Assembly: GCA_017525605.1 (NCBI GenBank)
Contig: JAFXSM010000001.1
Span: forward strand, 1 to 64,000
Length of the DNA stretch: 64,000 bases
Direction: 5' to 3'
Source of the DNA: Treponema sp.
Lineage (GTDB): Bacteria > Spirochaetota > Spirochaetia > Treponematales > Treponemataceae
The notes beneath the pieces are model-generated. The model made no database searches. It was not told the origin of the DNA and worked only from the letters and a program-made list of their open reading frames with translations. This document shows, one piece after another, positions 36,499-44,912 of this stretch. Numbering within the stretch: position 1 is the first letter of the stretch; each line of letters begins with the position of its first letter. A program made the translations under genes and the position numbers.

Positions 36499-37725
36499 TC
36501 AGTTTTTGCTCACAAGGTTGACGAGAATCTCCGCCGCTTTCTCCATCTGCTCAAGAGAAGCCCATTCCGTCCTTGAGTGGTAGTTGTGACCGCCGGTGAA
36601 AATGTTCGGTGTCGGAATTCCGATTTCGGTGAGCCTTGAGCCGTCCGTTCCGCCTCGTATCGGGACGAATTTCGGCTCAACGCCCGCTTTCCTGTACGCT
36701 TCGACAAGGTTTGCCACGACGCTTGGATTCGCATCGAGTTTTTCCTTCATGTTCTCGTACTGGAAAGTGTGCGTGACTTCGACTTTGCCGCCGAAAAGGC
36801 TTGCCGTCATCTTCGCGAGGTTTTCGACCATCATCTTTCTTCTCGTCATTCCGGTTTTCCCGAAATCGCGGAGGAAGAGGCAGACTTTCGCGGTCTCAAT
36901 CGTTCCCTCGACTGTCATCGGCGCGAAGAAGCCCTGCATTCCGTCTGTCGTTTCCGGTGCTTCGTTTTTCGGAAGGTTGTTCAGGAAGCTCGCCGCCATC
37001 GAGATTGCGTTCACCATGTCAGGCCTTGCGCTTCCCGTGTGCTTCGATTTTCCTGTGAAGACGATTTCGCTTTTGTATGCGTTGAAACATTCAGTTTCCA
37101 GTTCTCCGATGTGACCGCCGTCAACCGTGTATGCTTTTTTCGATTCTATGAGATTCAGAGGCACATTGTCCATTCCGTGGCCTGTCTCTTCGTCCGGCGA
37201 GAACACGATTTCGATTTTTCCGTGCGGAATATTCTTTTTGAGGATTTCTTCGACAGCCGTCATGATTTCGGCGACTCCAGCCTTGTCGTCAGCTCCGAGC
37301 AAAGTGTTTCCGTCCGAAGTGATAATCGTCTCGCCGTTTTTGATTGCTTCGGCAAGGTCTTTGTCGAATGCCGGGTCGAGAATGTCGCCTGAGTCAAGGA
37401 CGATTTTCTCGTTCTTGCAGTTTTCGCGGACAATCGGCTTCACGTTCTGACCCGAGACTTCCTCCACCGTGTCGATGTGGGCGAGGAGGCAGAGAGGTTC
37501 GACCGATTCAAAGCCTTTTGTCGCGGGAATGTTTCCGTATATGTAGCAGTGCTCCGTGACCTGCACGTTCTGGATGCCGATTTTGTTCATTTCGTCGGAA
37601 AGTACGTTCGCGAAATCGAACTGGCAGTTTGTTGAAGGCTGCCTTCCCGAGTCTGCTTTGTCCGAGTCGGAAGTTGACCAAATCTGGACGTATCTTGTAA
37701 ATCTGTTCAATAATTCGTTTTTCAT
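36499..37725 (-). CDS. pepT: Peptidase T (tripeptide aminopeptidase)
   Basis: A cytosolic zinc aminopeptidase of the M20B family that removes the N-terminal residue of tripeptides. The 408 residues show LLAHIDTVEEVSGQNVKP (first metal His and the catalytic Asp, about 82-99), LLGADDKAGVAEI (metal-bridging Asp, about 141-153) and FSPDEETGHG (catalytic Glu pair, about 181-190). The length is normal. It lies upstream of murA on the same strand; the intergenic 31 nt suggests possible co-transcription. Confidence 0.95.
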   Translation of the reverse strand: MKNELLNRFTRYVQIWSTSDSDKADSGRQPSTNCQFDFANVLSDEMNKIGIQNVQVTEHCYIYGNIPATKGFESVEPLCLLAHIDTVEEVSGQNVKPIVRENCKNEKIVLDSGDILDPAFDKDLAEAIKNGETIITSDGNTLLGADDKAGVAEIMTAVEEILKKNIPHGKIEIVFSPDEETGHGMDNVPLNLIESKKAYTVDGGHIGELETECFNAYKSEIVFTGKSKHTGSARPDMVNAISMAASFLNNLPKNEAPETTDGMQGFFAPMTVEGTIETAKVCLFLRDFGKTGMTRRKMMVENLAKMTASLFGGKVEVTHTFQYENMKEKLDANPSVVANLVEAYRKAGVEPKFVPIRGGTDGSRLTEIGIPTPNIFTGGHNYHSRTEWASLEQMEKAAEILVNLVSKN

Positions 37726-37909
37726 ATTTAGATTCTCGGCTTATGAAGTCAACTTCTTTTTTGAATTCACTTCTGTAAACTTCAAATTGATTTTTTTTAT
37801 TGCGAAATTTTCAATTATTTTCAATTATTTTCATCTTTTTGCGATTTGTTCACTTTTTTGACCAAAAACGATATTCTTTTCATTCACAAATTAAGAGGTT
37901 TTTTAGAGT

Positions 37910-39985
37910 ATGGAGAACATTATCAATCTTGTTTTTCAGCTGGCTGCTATCATTTTTGCGGTCAGAATTTTTGGTAGATTGGCTACGAAAGTCGGAATCC
38001 CTTCTGTTTTGGGAGAACTTCTTTCAGGAATCATCATTGGTCCTTTCGTTTTGGGAAAAATCCCTTTTGTCGGATTCCCGAACGGATTTTTTGCTGGCGG
38101 TGTCAGTCCGGAACTTGAGGCATTCTCTCAGATTGCTTCCATAATACTTCTGTTCGCTTCAGGTTTGGAAACCGACCTGGGGCTTTTCATAAAATATTCG
38201 GTCTCAGGCGGAATAATCGGTCTTGGCGGAGTCGTCGTATCGTTCGTTCTCGGCGATGTTTCCGCAATGTTCATAATTCGTGCGCTGACTGGCGAAATGG
38301 GAAACTTCGCCGACCCTGCGTGCCTTTTCCTCGGAGTAATGTCAACCGCAACGTCAGTCGGAATCACTGCTCGAATCCTCTCCGACAAGAAAAAGATGGA
38401 TTCCCCGGAGGGCGTTACGATTCTTGCTGCGGCCGTTTTTGACGACGTTCTCGGAATCATCCTCCTTGCAATCGTGAAAGGAATCGCTTCCGCTGCTTCC
38501 GACGCTTCTTCCGCCGGAATCTCGGGCAGCGCGCTCGGTCTTATTGCAATAAAGGCAATCGGAATCTGGCTTCTTGCGACCGTCGTTCTCGTCCTCTTTT
38601 CGAAAAAGATTGCGCGTTTCGTGCGTTTTTTCGGCGGCACATTCGACTTTTCGATTGCGGCGTTCGCGGTCGCTCTCATTTTTGCGGGATTCTTCGAGAA
38701 ACAGGGGCTTGCGATGATTATCGGAGCTTACACGACGGGACTTGCGCTTTCAAGAACCGACATCGCGCCTGTGATTCAGGAGCGAATCCACGGAATGTAC
38801 AAATTCTTCGTCCCGATTTTCTTTGCGGTTACGGGAATGAGCGTTGACGTGACCCAGCTTTTCGATTCGACAGTAATCATCTGCGGGCTCGTTTTCACAG
38901 TCATCTGCATTGTCGCAAAAATAATCGGCTGCGGTGGACCGGCCCTCTTCCTCGGTTTCAACATGAAAGGCGGATTCAGAATCGGCGCGGGAATGATTCC
39001 TCGCGGAGAAGTCGCGCTCATCGTTGCCGGAATCGGCTTGAGCGCGGGAATCGTGAGCCAGAGCCTTTTCGGAATCGTAATCATGATGACTCTTTTGACG
39101 ACGCTCGTTGCTCCTCCGATTCTGAATGTCGCTCTCGGAATAAAGGGGCGCGGAACGAAAAAAGAAGCGTGCACGTCAGAAAGCCAGCAGTTCGTGTGGG
39201 ATTTCAAGGATGCGGAAATCAACAGTCTCGTAGTCGACATCTTCATGCGCGATTTGCGTGCGGAAGGTTTCTACGTGCAGATGATGAACATCTTCGAGGG
39301 AATTTCTCAGGCAAGAAAGGGAAACATAGCGATTTCGATTCTTCATTCGGGCAGCGTCCTGACTATTGAGACTGCTCAGGCGGACATGGGATTCGTCAAG
39401 GGCGAAATCTACGAAATCATGCTCAGGCTGAACAAATCACTTTCTACGCTCGGCTCGCTCCACAATACGGACACATTGCAGTTCGGTTTCGCGTCTCCAG
39501 AAAACCGCGTGAGCAAAGTCGCGTACAAATTCCTCGACGCGAAGTGCATCTCGTGCAACCTCAAGTCGAATACGAAAGACGATGTTCTCATGGAACTCTG
39601 CGACCTTCTTTCGAATTCCGGCTACGTCACTGACAAGAAACAGCTCTTTGCCGACATAAAATCGCGCGACGATGCGATGAGCACCGGACTTGAGAAGGGT
39701 ATTGCAATCCCACACGCAAGGACTGACGGTGTGAACGAGCTTTGCGTCGCAATCGGAATCAAAAAAGAAGGAATCGAATTCGGCTCCCTCGACAAACAGC
39801 CGAGCAACATCTTCATAATCATTGCGTCCCCAGCTTCGAAGGCTGGTCCTCAGATGCGCGTCATGTCTGCGATTTCCGGCGCGCTGATGAAAGAAGAGAC
39901 AAGACAGAAATTTCTCGAAAGCACCAAACCTGAAGAAATCATGGAACTGCTGAAAGAAGCACAGAAAGTGGCGGTTGCCAGGTGA
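37910..39985 (+). CDS. CPA2 cation:proton antiporter fused to PTS EIIA domain
   Basis: A 691-residue fusion. Residues 1-410 form a Na+/H+ exchanger-type membrane domain with about 12-13 spans (MENIINLVFQLAAIIFAVRI..., VLGELLSGIIIGP). After a hydrophilic link with an ACT-like or regulatory part, residues about 550-691 match the fructose/mannitol-type EIIA domain, with the phosphorylatable His in GIAIPHARTDG near residue 600. Control of ion transport by the PTS or a nitrogen-PTS phosphorelay is inferred from the fusion. AAGAGG precedes the ATG. The last codons (GTG GCG GTT GCC AGG TGA) lie inside the first copy of a 142-bp repeat. Confidence 0.9.
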   Translation: MENIINLVFQLAAIIFAVRIFGRLATKVGIPSVLGELLSGIIIGPFVLGKIPFVGFPNGFFAGGVSPELEAFSQIASIILLFASGLETDLGLFIKYSVSGGIIGLGGVVVSFVLGDVSAMFIIRALTGEMGNFADPACLFLGVMSTATSVGITARILSDKKKMDSPEGVTILAAAVFDDVLGIILLAIVKGIASAASDASSAGISGSALGLIAIKAIGIWLLATVVLVLFSKKIARFVRFFGGTFDFSIAAFAVALIFAGFFEKQGLAMIIGAYTTGLALSRTDIAPVIQERIHGMYKFFVPIFFAVTGMSVDVTQLFDSTVIICGLVFTVICIVAKIIGCGGPALFLGFNMKGGFRIGAGMIPRGEVALIVAGIGLSAGIVSQSLFGIVIMMTLLTTLVAPPILNVALGIKGRGTKKEACTSESQQFVWDFKDAEINSLVVDIFMRDLRAEGFYVQMMNIFEGISQARKGNIAISILHSGSVLTIETAQADMGFVKGEIYEIMLRLNKSLSTLGSLHNTDTLQFGFASPENRVSKVAYKFLDAKCISCNLKSNTKDDVLMELCDLLSNSGYVTDKKQLFADIKSRDDAMSTGLEKGIAIPHARTDGVNELCVAIGIKKEGIEFGSLDKQPSNIFIIIASPASKAGPQMRVMSAISGALMKEETRQKFLESTKPEEIMELLKEAQKVAVAR

Positions 39986-40372
39986 TATGTCGTCCGAAGC
40001 ATTGTGCAGTGTATGCAACCGGTTACGGCACGCGCAGTGCGCGTACCTGCACGGGTGGACGTGCTCGGGGTGCTGGATGCGGGGGTGTCCGAAGCGTTGT
40101 TCAGTGGATGCGGCGGTTGCCAGGTGCAATGTCGTCCTAATCTTTGCGTAGTGGATGCAACCGGTCACGGCACGCGCTAGGGCGCGTACCTACACTGGTG
40201 GACGTGCTCGGTGCGCTGGATGCGGGGATGTCCGAAGCTTTGTTCAGTGGATGCGGCGGTTGCCAGGTGATATGACGTCCTAAGCAATTGTGCCGTGTAT
40301 GCAACCGGTAACGGCACGCGCAAGCGCGTACCTACATTGGTGGACGGACTTGGTGCGCTGGATGCTGTGATG
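39971..40372 (+). repeat. GC-rich tandem repeat cluster 1 (about 2.8 units of 142-143 bp)
   Basis: Units begin with gcggttgcca at 39971, 40113 and 40256 (periods 142 and 143). Each holds a GTCCKAAGC...TTGT.CAGTG box twice and a stem-loop ggcacgcgc/gcgcgtacc (at 40027-40047, 40169-40190 and 40313-40332). No open reading frame of note runs through it. The first unit overlaps the end of the antiporter gene. The same family occurs at 42924-43209. This accounts for the gap between 39985 and 40457. Confidence 0.9.
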
Positions 40373-40390
40373 TTGATGGCAAAGTACCAA

Positions 40391-40445
40391 TCAAAAGAAA
40401 CGCAGACCGAAACTCAAAAAAACGATTTCAGTCTGTGTTCTATCA
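40391..40445 (-). terminator. Terminator of the lipoprotein gene
   Basis: On the minus strand cagactgaaa pairs with tttcggtctg (40445-40403, one G-U pair) and is followed by cgtttctttt. It starts 12 nt after the lipoprotein gene's stop. Confidence 0.6.
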
Positions 40446-40456
40446 ATACAGTTTTT

Positions 40457-41698
40457 TCAATGAAAAACTCTCAATACAATAACATCATTAGAATCAGTAA
40501 ATCCGCTGCTATCAGGTGTTTTGTACCTACCATCGCGAAATGATGCTAGATATGCAAAATCGTTTACGTTCGCGTAATATACATTGCTCCACGAGTCTTG
40601 TGATGAAGAAAAATAATAACCTTCTCCGAGAAGTTCTCCATTTACTTTTTCGATGGATAAATCGATTGTAGCTTTGTTCCTGTAGATATATGCTAGTTCC
40701 GCAATACTTGGTACATACCAGCCGTTTTCAAATTGAGTTTTTTGCACATTTATGTCACCTATTTCGGAGTAGTGGTTTGCATATTGGAATACAGGGAACT
40801 CCCTTTCGTCTTGGTTGTAAGTCGTTCTTAAGGTTTCCCAATTATCAGAGCCGTCACAATCAGATGCAAATTCTGAATACACACCCAAACTGTAATCTGT
40901 CTGATATCCATTTTTAGCCCAACAAAAAATTTTCGGAAAATTTGGATACATTATCCGTAAAGAGCCATTGAACCAACGTCGTTTTTTTCCATGTTTTAAA
41001 CCGATCCCGAGTGCTGTGCCACTTTTTTCCTCAGCAGGAACTGTTTTGTCTCCAATAAATGCAATTACGGCAATCGGAGGATTGTTTTCGGTAATTTTGT
41101 ATTCGGAAATACTTTCGACAGAAATGATTTCACCGTTTGCAAGTATTATGTCACCAGTGCTGTATGTGTGATATATGGCATATAAAGTTGTGTCAGCATC
41201 CAAGAAAATAGGAGCACCGTCTTTGTATTGCACTGCATTTGAGTTTTTTTCGGTTGTCCAGCCAATGAAAGCTTTTCCAACCGGGGCGACTATTCCCAAA
41301 GATTCAGCAGATTGCAACAGTGTTGTCTGCATTGCAGTTCCTGTTTGCGTCAGACTTTTTGCTGAAGATTCTTCATTCGTCGTTAAAAAAGTGATTGTAT
41401 AGTTCTGTTTCGAAAATTGAACCTCACTATCTGCATTAATTTCATTTTCAGGTAACTTTTGGGAATTTTGTTCTTCATTTGAATTGTTTTTACTGTCGTC
41501 ATCCGAAGTCTTCGAACTTTGTGAAGTTTCCTTTTCAGCAGTATCAACTGATGTCTGTGTGTTATTTAGTTCATCTGAACTCTCTTCTGGTGTTGAATCA
41601 GAAGTTGTTACAGATTCCGTATCATCACTGCTACAACTTATTGCAAGGAAAAAAGTAATTAGGAATATTCCAGTAAACCGCAATATTTTTGTTCTCAT
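40457..41698 (-). CDS. Lipoprotein with DUF1566-like C-terminal domain
   Basis: A 413-residue predicted surface or periplasmic lipoprotein. The signal peptide (MRTKILRFTGIFLITFFLAIS) ends at a lipobox with Cys22. Then comes a Ser/Asp/Glu/Asn/Gln-rich linker of about 70 residues, a beta-repeat like the InlB/Listeria-Bacteroides repeat (PVGKAFIGWTTEKNSNAV...LDADTTLYAIY, about 135-180), and a C-terminal domain with GWYVPSIAELAYIYRN of the DUF1566 type, common in treponeme lipoproteins. Ligand and role are unknown. AAAGGAG lies 8 nt before the ATG. It is AT-richer than its neighbours, fitting an acquired island. Confidence 0.8.
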   Translation of the reverse strand: MRTKILRFTGIFLITFFLAISCSSDDTESVTTSDSTPEESSDELNNTQTSVDTAEKETSQSSKTSDDDSKNNSNEEQNSQKLPENEINADSEVQFSKQNYTITFLTTNEESSAKSLTQTGTAMQTTLLQSAESLGIVAPVGKAFIGWTTEKNSNAVQYKDGAPIFLDADTTLYAIYHTYSTGDIILANGEIISVESISEYKITENNPPIAVIAFIGDKTVPAEEKSGTALGIGLKHGKKRRWFNGSLRIMYPNFPKIFCWAKNGYQTDYSLGVYSEFASDCDGSDNWETLRTTYNQDEREFPVFQYANHYSEIGDINVQKTQFENGWYVPSIAELAYIYRNKATIDLSIEKVNGELLGEGYYFSSSQDSWSNVYYANVNDFAYLASFRDGRYKTPDSSGFTDSNDVIVLRVFH

Positions 41699-41776
41699 CG
41701 ATAATCTCCTTTTATATATTGTAAATGTTATTTGTTTTCAACATTAGTATAAAGTCATCTTGTTAAAAAGAACAGA

Positions 41777-42001
41777 ATGCAGAAAATTGTTTCAATTTTG
41801 AAAGAAGCAAATATAGAAGATAAAGAAATCCGAAAAAATCATGTAAAAAGTATTCATAGAACTGTTGTTGAAAGACAAATCAAGTTGAAAAATTTAATTT
41901 GCCCAATATGTAATGGAAAACTAAAATTAAGAAATGGAAGAAGTGGTAAATTTTATGGATGTTCAAATTATCCAAACTGTAAATTTACTATGCCTTATTA
42001 G
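41777..42001 (+). CDS. Topoisomerase-type zinc-finger protein, possibly a gene fragment
   Basis: A 74-residue protein whose C-terminal half is a zinc finger of the topoisomerase C4 type: CPICNGKL...FYGCSNYPNC at about 42-69. In longer proteins this finger ends NERD-domain nucleases and some helicases, and the N-terminal HVKSIHRTVVERQ fits the end of a NERD domain. It may therefore be the 3' remnant of such a gene. No Shine-Dalgarno is visible. AT-rich. Confidence 0.5.
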   Translation: MQKIVSILKEANIEDKEIRKNHVKSIHRTVVERQIKLKNLICPICNGKLKLRNGRSGKFYGCSNYPNCKFTMPY

Positions 42002-42134
42002 AGAATATTATCTGCCAAAATTAATAACTACTGCTTGTCAGTTGCAATTGTGTCCTATCGTGGGTGTGAACTACGAGCCGAAAGTAAAAAGCACGAATGT
42101 AAGAGTGAGAAGTTCGTAAAATAGGAAATATCAT

Positions 42135-42953
42135 ATGAGAAAAGAGAACAGCAAAATCATCAGTTCTTTTTGGTATCATCGGCTTAGCGGCGAAATCAAA
42201 AAATACGGAATAAAGTCATCTCAAAAATCACAGAAAATAGACGGACTTTCAGATGTAAATTCACAAAGATTTTTTGCTCAGTCTGTTATGGACGCAGTCC
42301 TTCGGGGAATCGGCAATGACATTCCAAAGGAACTGATTTCAGCTTCGTTACGTGAATCAAAAGACTATGAAAAAAAGGCGATTTTTTATGTTGCTGTTAA
42401 TATAAAGTCGACAGACCAATTTCCATCGTCTGTCGACTGGAATCCTCCATGTTTTGATATGGAACTTTACGATGGCACGGTGACACGGTGCCGCATTTCT
42501 TATGGCAGGTATTATTATTCCGTTTCCAGCAGAAATCTCAAATGCGACAATCCCAAAGATTTCGGAAAAATCATGGCGGCATTGTATGTATCCAAAAATA
42601 AGGATATTGAGCAATGTCAGAAAGAAATCGCAAAATCCGACAAAATTCAGAAGATTGTAGGTGTAGGGCTTCGTGCCATAATCGAAAATCACCTGAAAAC
42701 AATTGGGCTTCCGTGGGCAGTTTCAGAAGGTTCGAATGGCAAGGTGAAGATTAACATAAAATACACCGGACGGAAGGTTCTGACTTTGACCGTACAGAGT
42801 GCAACTTTTGACCACGACTATCAGAAACTGCTGAACGCAATAGACATGCTAGACCAGCTTATCCGAAAGGACAAAGTAGACCTTTCCGTCCGTGGCGAAA
42901 AAACAAGCGACTGCATTGAATGGAACGCTTGCCAAGGTGTGATGACGTCCTAA
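42135..42953 (+). CDS. Hypothetical protein ending in a repeat
   Basis: A soluble 272-residue protein, not recognised. It begins MRKENSKIISSFWYHRLSGEI and shows no signal peptide or membrane span; the middle has a Cys/Tyr-rich segment (TRCRISYGRYYYSVSSR, about 115-131). AGGA lies 9 nt before the ATG. The last seven codons and the stop (TGC CAA GGT GTG ATG ACG TCC TAA) lie inside the first unit of repeat cluster 2, so the natural C-terminus may have been replaced when the repeat inserted. Confidence 0.6.
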   Translation: MRKENSKIISSFWYHRLSGEIKKYGIKSSQKSQKIDGLSDVNSQRFFAQSVMDAVLRGIGNDIPKELISASLRESKDYEKKAIFYVAVNIKSTDQFPSSVDWNPPCFDMELYDGTVTRCRISYGRYYYSVSSRNLKCDNPKDFGKIMAALYVSKNKDIEQCQKEIAKSDKIQKIVGVGLRAIIENHLKTIGLPWAVSEGSNGKVKINIKYTGRKVLTLTVQSATFDHDYQKLLNAIDMLDQLIRKDKVDLSVRGEKTSDCIEWNACQGVMTS

Positions 42954-43209
42954 GCAATTGTGCAGTGGAAGCAAGCGTTCACGGCACGCGCTAGGGCGCG
43001 TACCTGCACTGGGTGGACGTGCTCGGTGCGCTGGATGCGGCGGTGTCCTAAGCGTTGTTCAGTGGATGCGGCGGTTGCTAGGTGCAATGTCGTTCTAAGC
43101 ATTGTGCAGTGGAGGCAACCTTCGCTTGCCGATGTGCGAATGTGTCCTAAAACTTGTGCAGTGGAAGCAAGCGGTACGGCACGCGCAAGCGCGTACCTAC
43201 ACGGGTGCG
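42924..43209 (+). repeat. GC-rich repeat cluster 2 (two full or partial units plus a remnant)
   Basis: Copies of the same family as at 39971-40372, in the same orientation. Stem-loop cores ggcacgcgc/gcgcgtacc lie at 42983-43004 and 43178-43197; gtcctaagc boxes lie at 42947, 43044 and near 43144. The unit from 43070 is shorter and diverged (gcaaccttcgcttgcc). It fills the gap before the symporter gene. Confidence 0.88.
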
Positions 43210-43233
43210 TCTTTTTCTCTGGTAATTTTCTAA

Positions 43234-44676
43234 TCAGCTTTCGCTTTTCCAGAAGTCGAGGTCTGATTCGTCAAGGGAGATGTTTTTTGCGAGGAAGACG
43301 GGTGTCTCGCGGCTGCCTTTCTGTTTGAGTTCCTTCCTCTGCTTTGTGTAATCGTTGAGCGCGTCGATGGCGACTTTGCCGAGGATGACGCAGACTGGAA
43401 GGTTGATGAATGTCATTCCGCCCATGAGGATGTCGGCGACTGCCCACGCCGCGTCCATCGGGATTACGGCTCCCACGAAGACGATTGCGGCGCAGAGTGC
43501 GTGGAAAATCCGCATGAAAACTTTTGAAGGCTCACGTTTTTTGTTCAGGTAAATCAGCGCGTTGTCAACGTAATAGAGGTTTCCAATCAGAGTGGTGAAC
43601 GCGAAGAGAACCATTGCGACCGTTATGTAGACAGCTCCCGCCGAGCCGAATACTGTGGAAATCGCGTTCTGGACATACGGTGCGCCGGAAACTGACTCGC
43701 TGCGTTCGACTCCGCTTGCAAGGCACATGAGCGCGGTCGCGGTGCAGAGGATGAGCGTGTCGATGTAGACAGAAAGCATCTGGACGAGTCCCTGGCTCAC
43801 CGGATGCGAGACTTTCGCGCTTGCAGATGCGTTCGGGGCAGAACCGACACCGGCTTCGTTCGAGTAAAGTCCGCGCTTGATTCCGTAGACGAGGCACGAC
43901 CCCGCAACGCCTGACGCAATCGAGCGGAAATTGAACGCGTCGCTGAAAATCATAGCGAACATCGCAGGAATCGTTTTTATGTGGAACGCGATTATCACGA
44001 GCGAGACGAGGACGTATGAAATTCCCATCACAGGAACGATTACGCCGGTGAATTTGACGATTCTCTTTCCGCCGCCAAGAACGCAGTAGCCCACGAGAAT
44101 CGCGAGGAGAATTCCGACAATTATCGGAGTTGAGCTTTTGTCGTAGAACGAATAAGCCTCGAACGTTGACTGCAGGTTGTATGAGGCGAGCATGTTGAAT
44201 CCGACCGCATACGTCACAATCAGGAACACGCAGAAGATGACAGAAAGCCACGGCGCGTGGAGTGCCTTTTCGATGTAGTATGCGGGACCGCCGAAGCACG
44301 AGCCGTCCTTGCTCTTCCTTTTGTAGATTTGCGCGAGCGTGCTTTCAACGAATGCGGATGAAGTCGCGATGATGCACATAATCCACATCCAGAACACCGC
44401 TCCGGCTCCGCCAAGACAAATCGCAGTTGAGACTCCCACGATATTTCCAGTTCCGACCCTCGATGCAGTCGAGACGAGCATTGCCTGCAGCGACGAGACG
44501 TGGTTCTTGTCGTCCGGTTTCTCGCGTATCACGTTCAGCGCGTCCCCCAAAAGGCGAATCTGCACGCCCTTCGTCCTCAGCGTGAAATACAACCCCGCCA
44601 CCGCCATTACGATGATGAGAATCGGATAATACATCACGCTGTCGATGTTGTTCAGAACTTCCACAATGTTGTCCAA
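43234..44676 (-). CDS. Sodium:alanine (AGCS family) symporter
   Basis: An inner-membrane amino-acid:Na+ symporter of 480 residues with about 11 hydrophobic segments. Family segments include LQAMLVSTASRVGTGNIVGVSTAI at about 63-86 and GLYSNEAGVGSAPNASA at about 276-292, which match the AGCS signature GxGSAPxAxA. The substrate is likely alanine or glycine. The start is TTG at 44676, 6 nt after AAGGAG; an ATG at 44713 is in another frame. Confidence 0.93.
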   Translation of the reverse strand: MDNIVEVLNNIDSVMYYPILIIVMAVAGLYFTLRTKGVQIRLLGDALNVIREKPDDKNHVSSLQAMLVSTASRVGTGNIVGVSTAICLGGAGAVFWMWIMCIIATSSAFVESTLAQIYKRKSKDGSCFGGPAYYIEKALHAPWLSVIFCVFLIVTYAVGFNMLASYNLQSTFEAYSFYDKSSTPIIVGILLAILVGYCVLGGGKRIVKFTGVIVPVMGISYVLVSLVIIAFHIKTIPAMFAMIFSDAFNFRSIASGVAGSCLVYGIKRGLYSNEAGVGSAPNASASAKVSHPVSQGLVQMLSVYIDTLILCTATALMCLASGVERSESVSGAPYVQNAISTVFGSAGAVYITVAMVLFAFTTLIGNLYYVDNALIYLNKKREPSKVFMRIFHALCAAIVFVGAVIPMDAAWAVADILMGGMTFINLPVCVILGKVAIDALNDYTKQRKELKQKGSRETPVFLAKNISLDESDLDFWKSES

Positions 44677-44847
44677 TTTTTGCTCCTTCGTTTTTCATGT
44701 TTATGTTTTTCAACGAGCGATTTTATCATTTTGAGGCTGTATTTGTCTGAAATGAGAAAAAATTAGAGAGAGTAGGCGGACCGTCAAACAGCGCGAAAAG
44801 ACTCCTGTTTCCGAATACGTCTCTTAAGACGATGCGATGAAAATGGC

Positions 44848-44892
44848 GGGGCTGGGGACTTCAAGTACTTCCGAACCTGCAAAATCTAAAGT
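44848..44892 (+). repeat. Displaced copy of the 3' end of the gene at 47281-47601
   Basis: 44 of 45 bases match 47556-47600, starting gggctggggacttcaagta. The flanks (aaaatggc) also resemble the longer gene, but the rest of it is missing. The region 44677-44912 holds no gene besides this remnant. Confidence 0.85.
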
Positions 44893-44912
44893 TCTTGTCT
44901 AAAAATAGTGCT

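Noticed and set aside
36769..37392. 207-codon open frame opposite pepT
   Set aside because: Composition (Arg, Phe, Val, Cys) and full overlap with a conserved gene mark it as a shadow.
39971..43209. CRISPR array as an explanation for the repeat clusters
   Set aside because: Units are ~142 bp without constant short repeats and variable 30-40 bp spacers, and no cas genes are present.
39971..43209. Integron attC sites as a firm call for the GC-rich repeats
   Set aside because: The 3' half lacks a GTTRRRY core and no integrase is in the window; kept only as a hypothesis.
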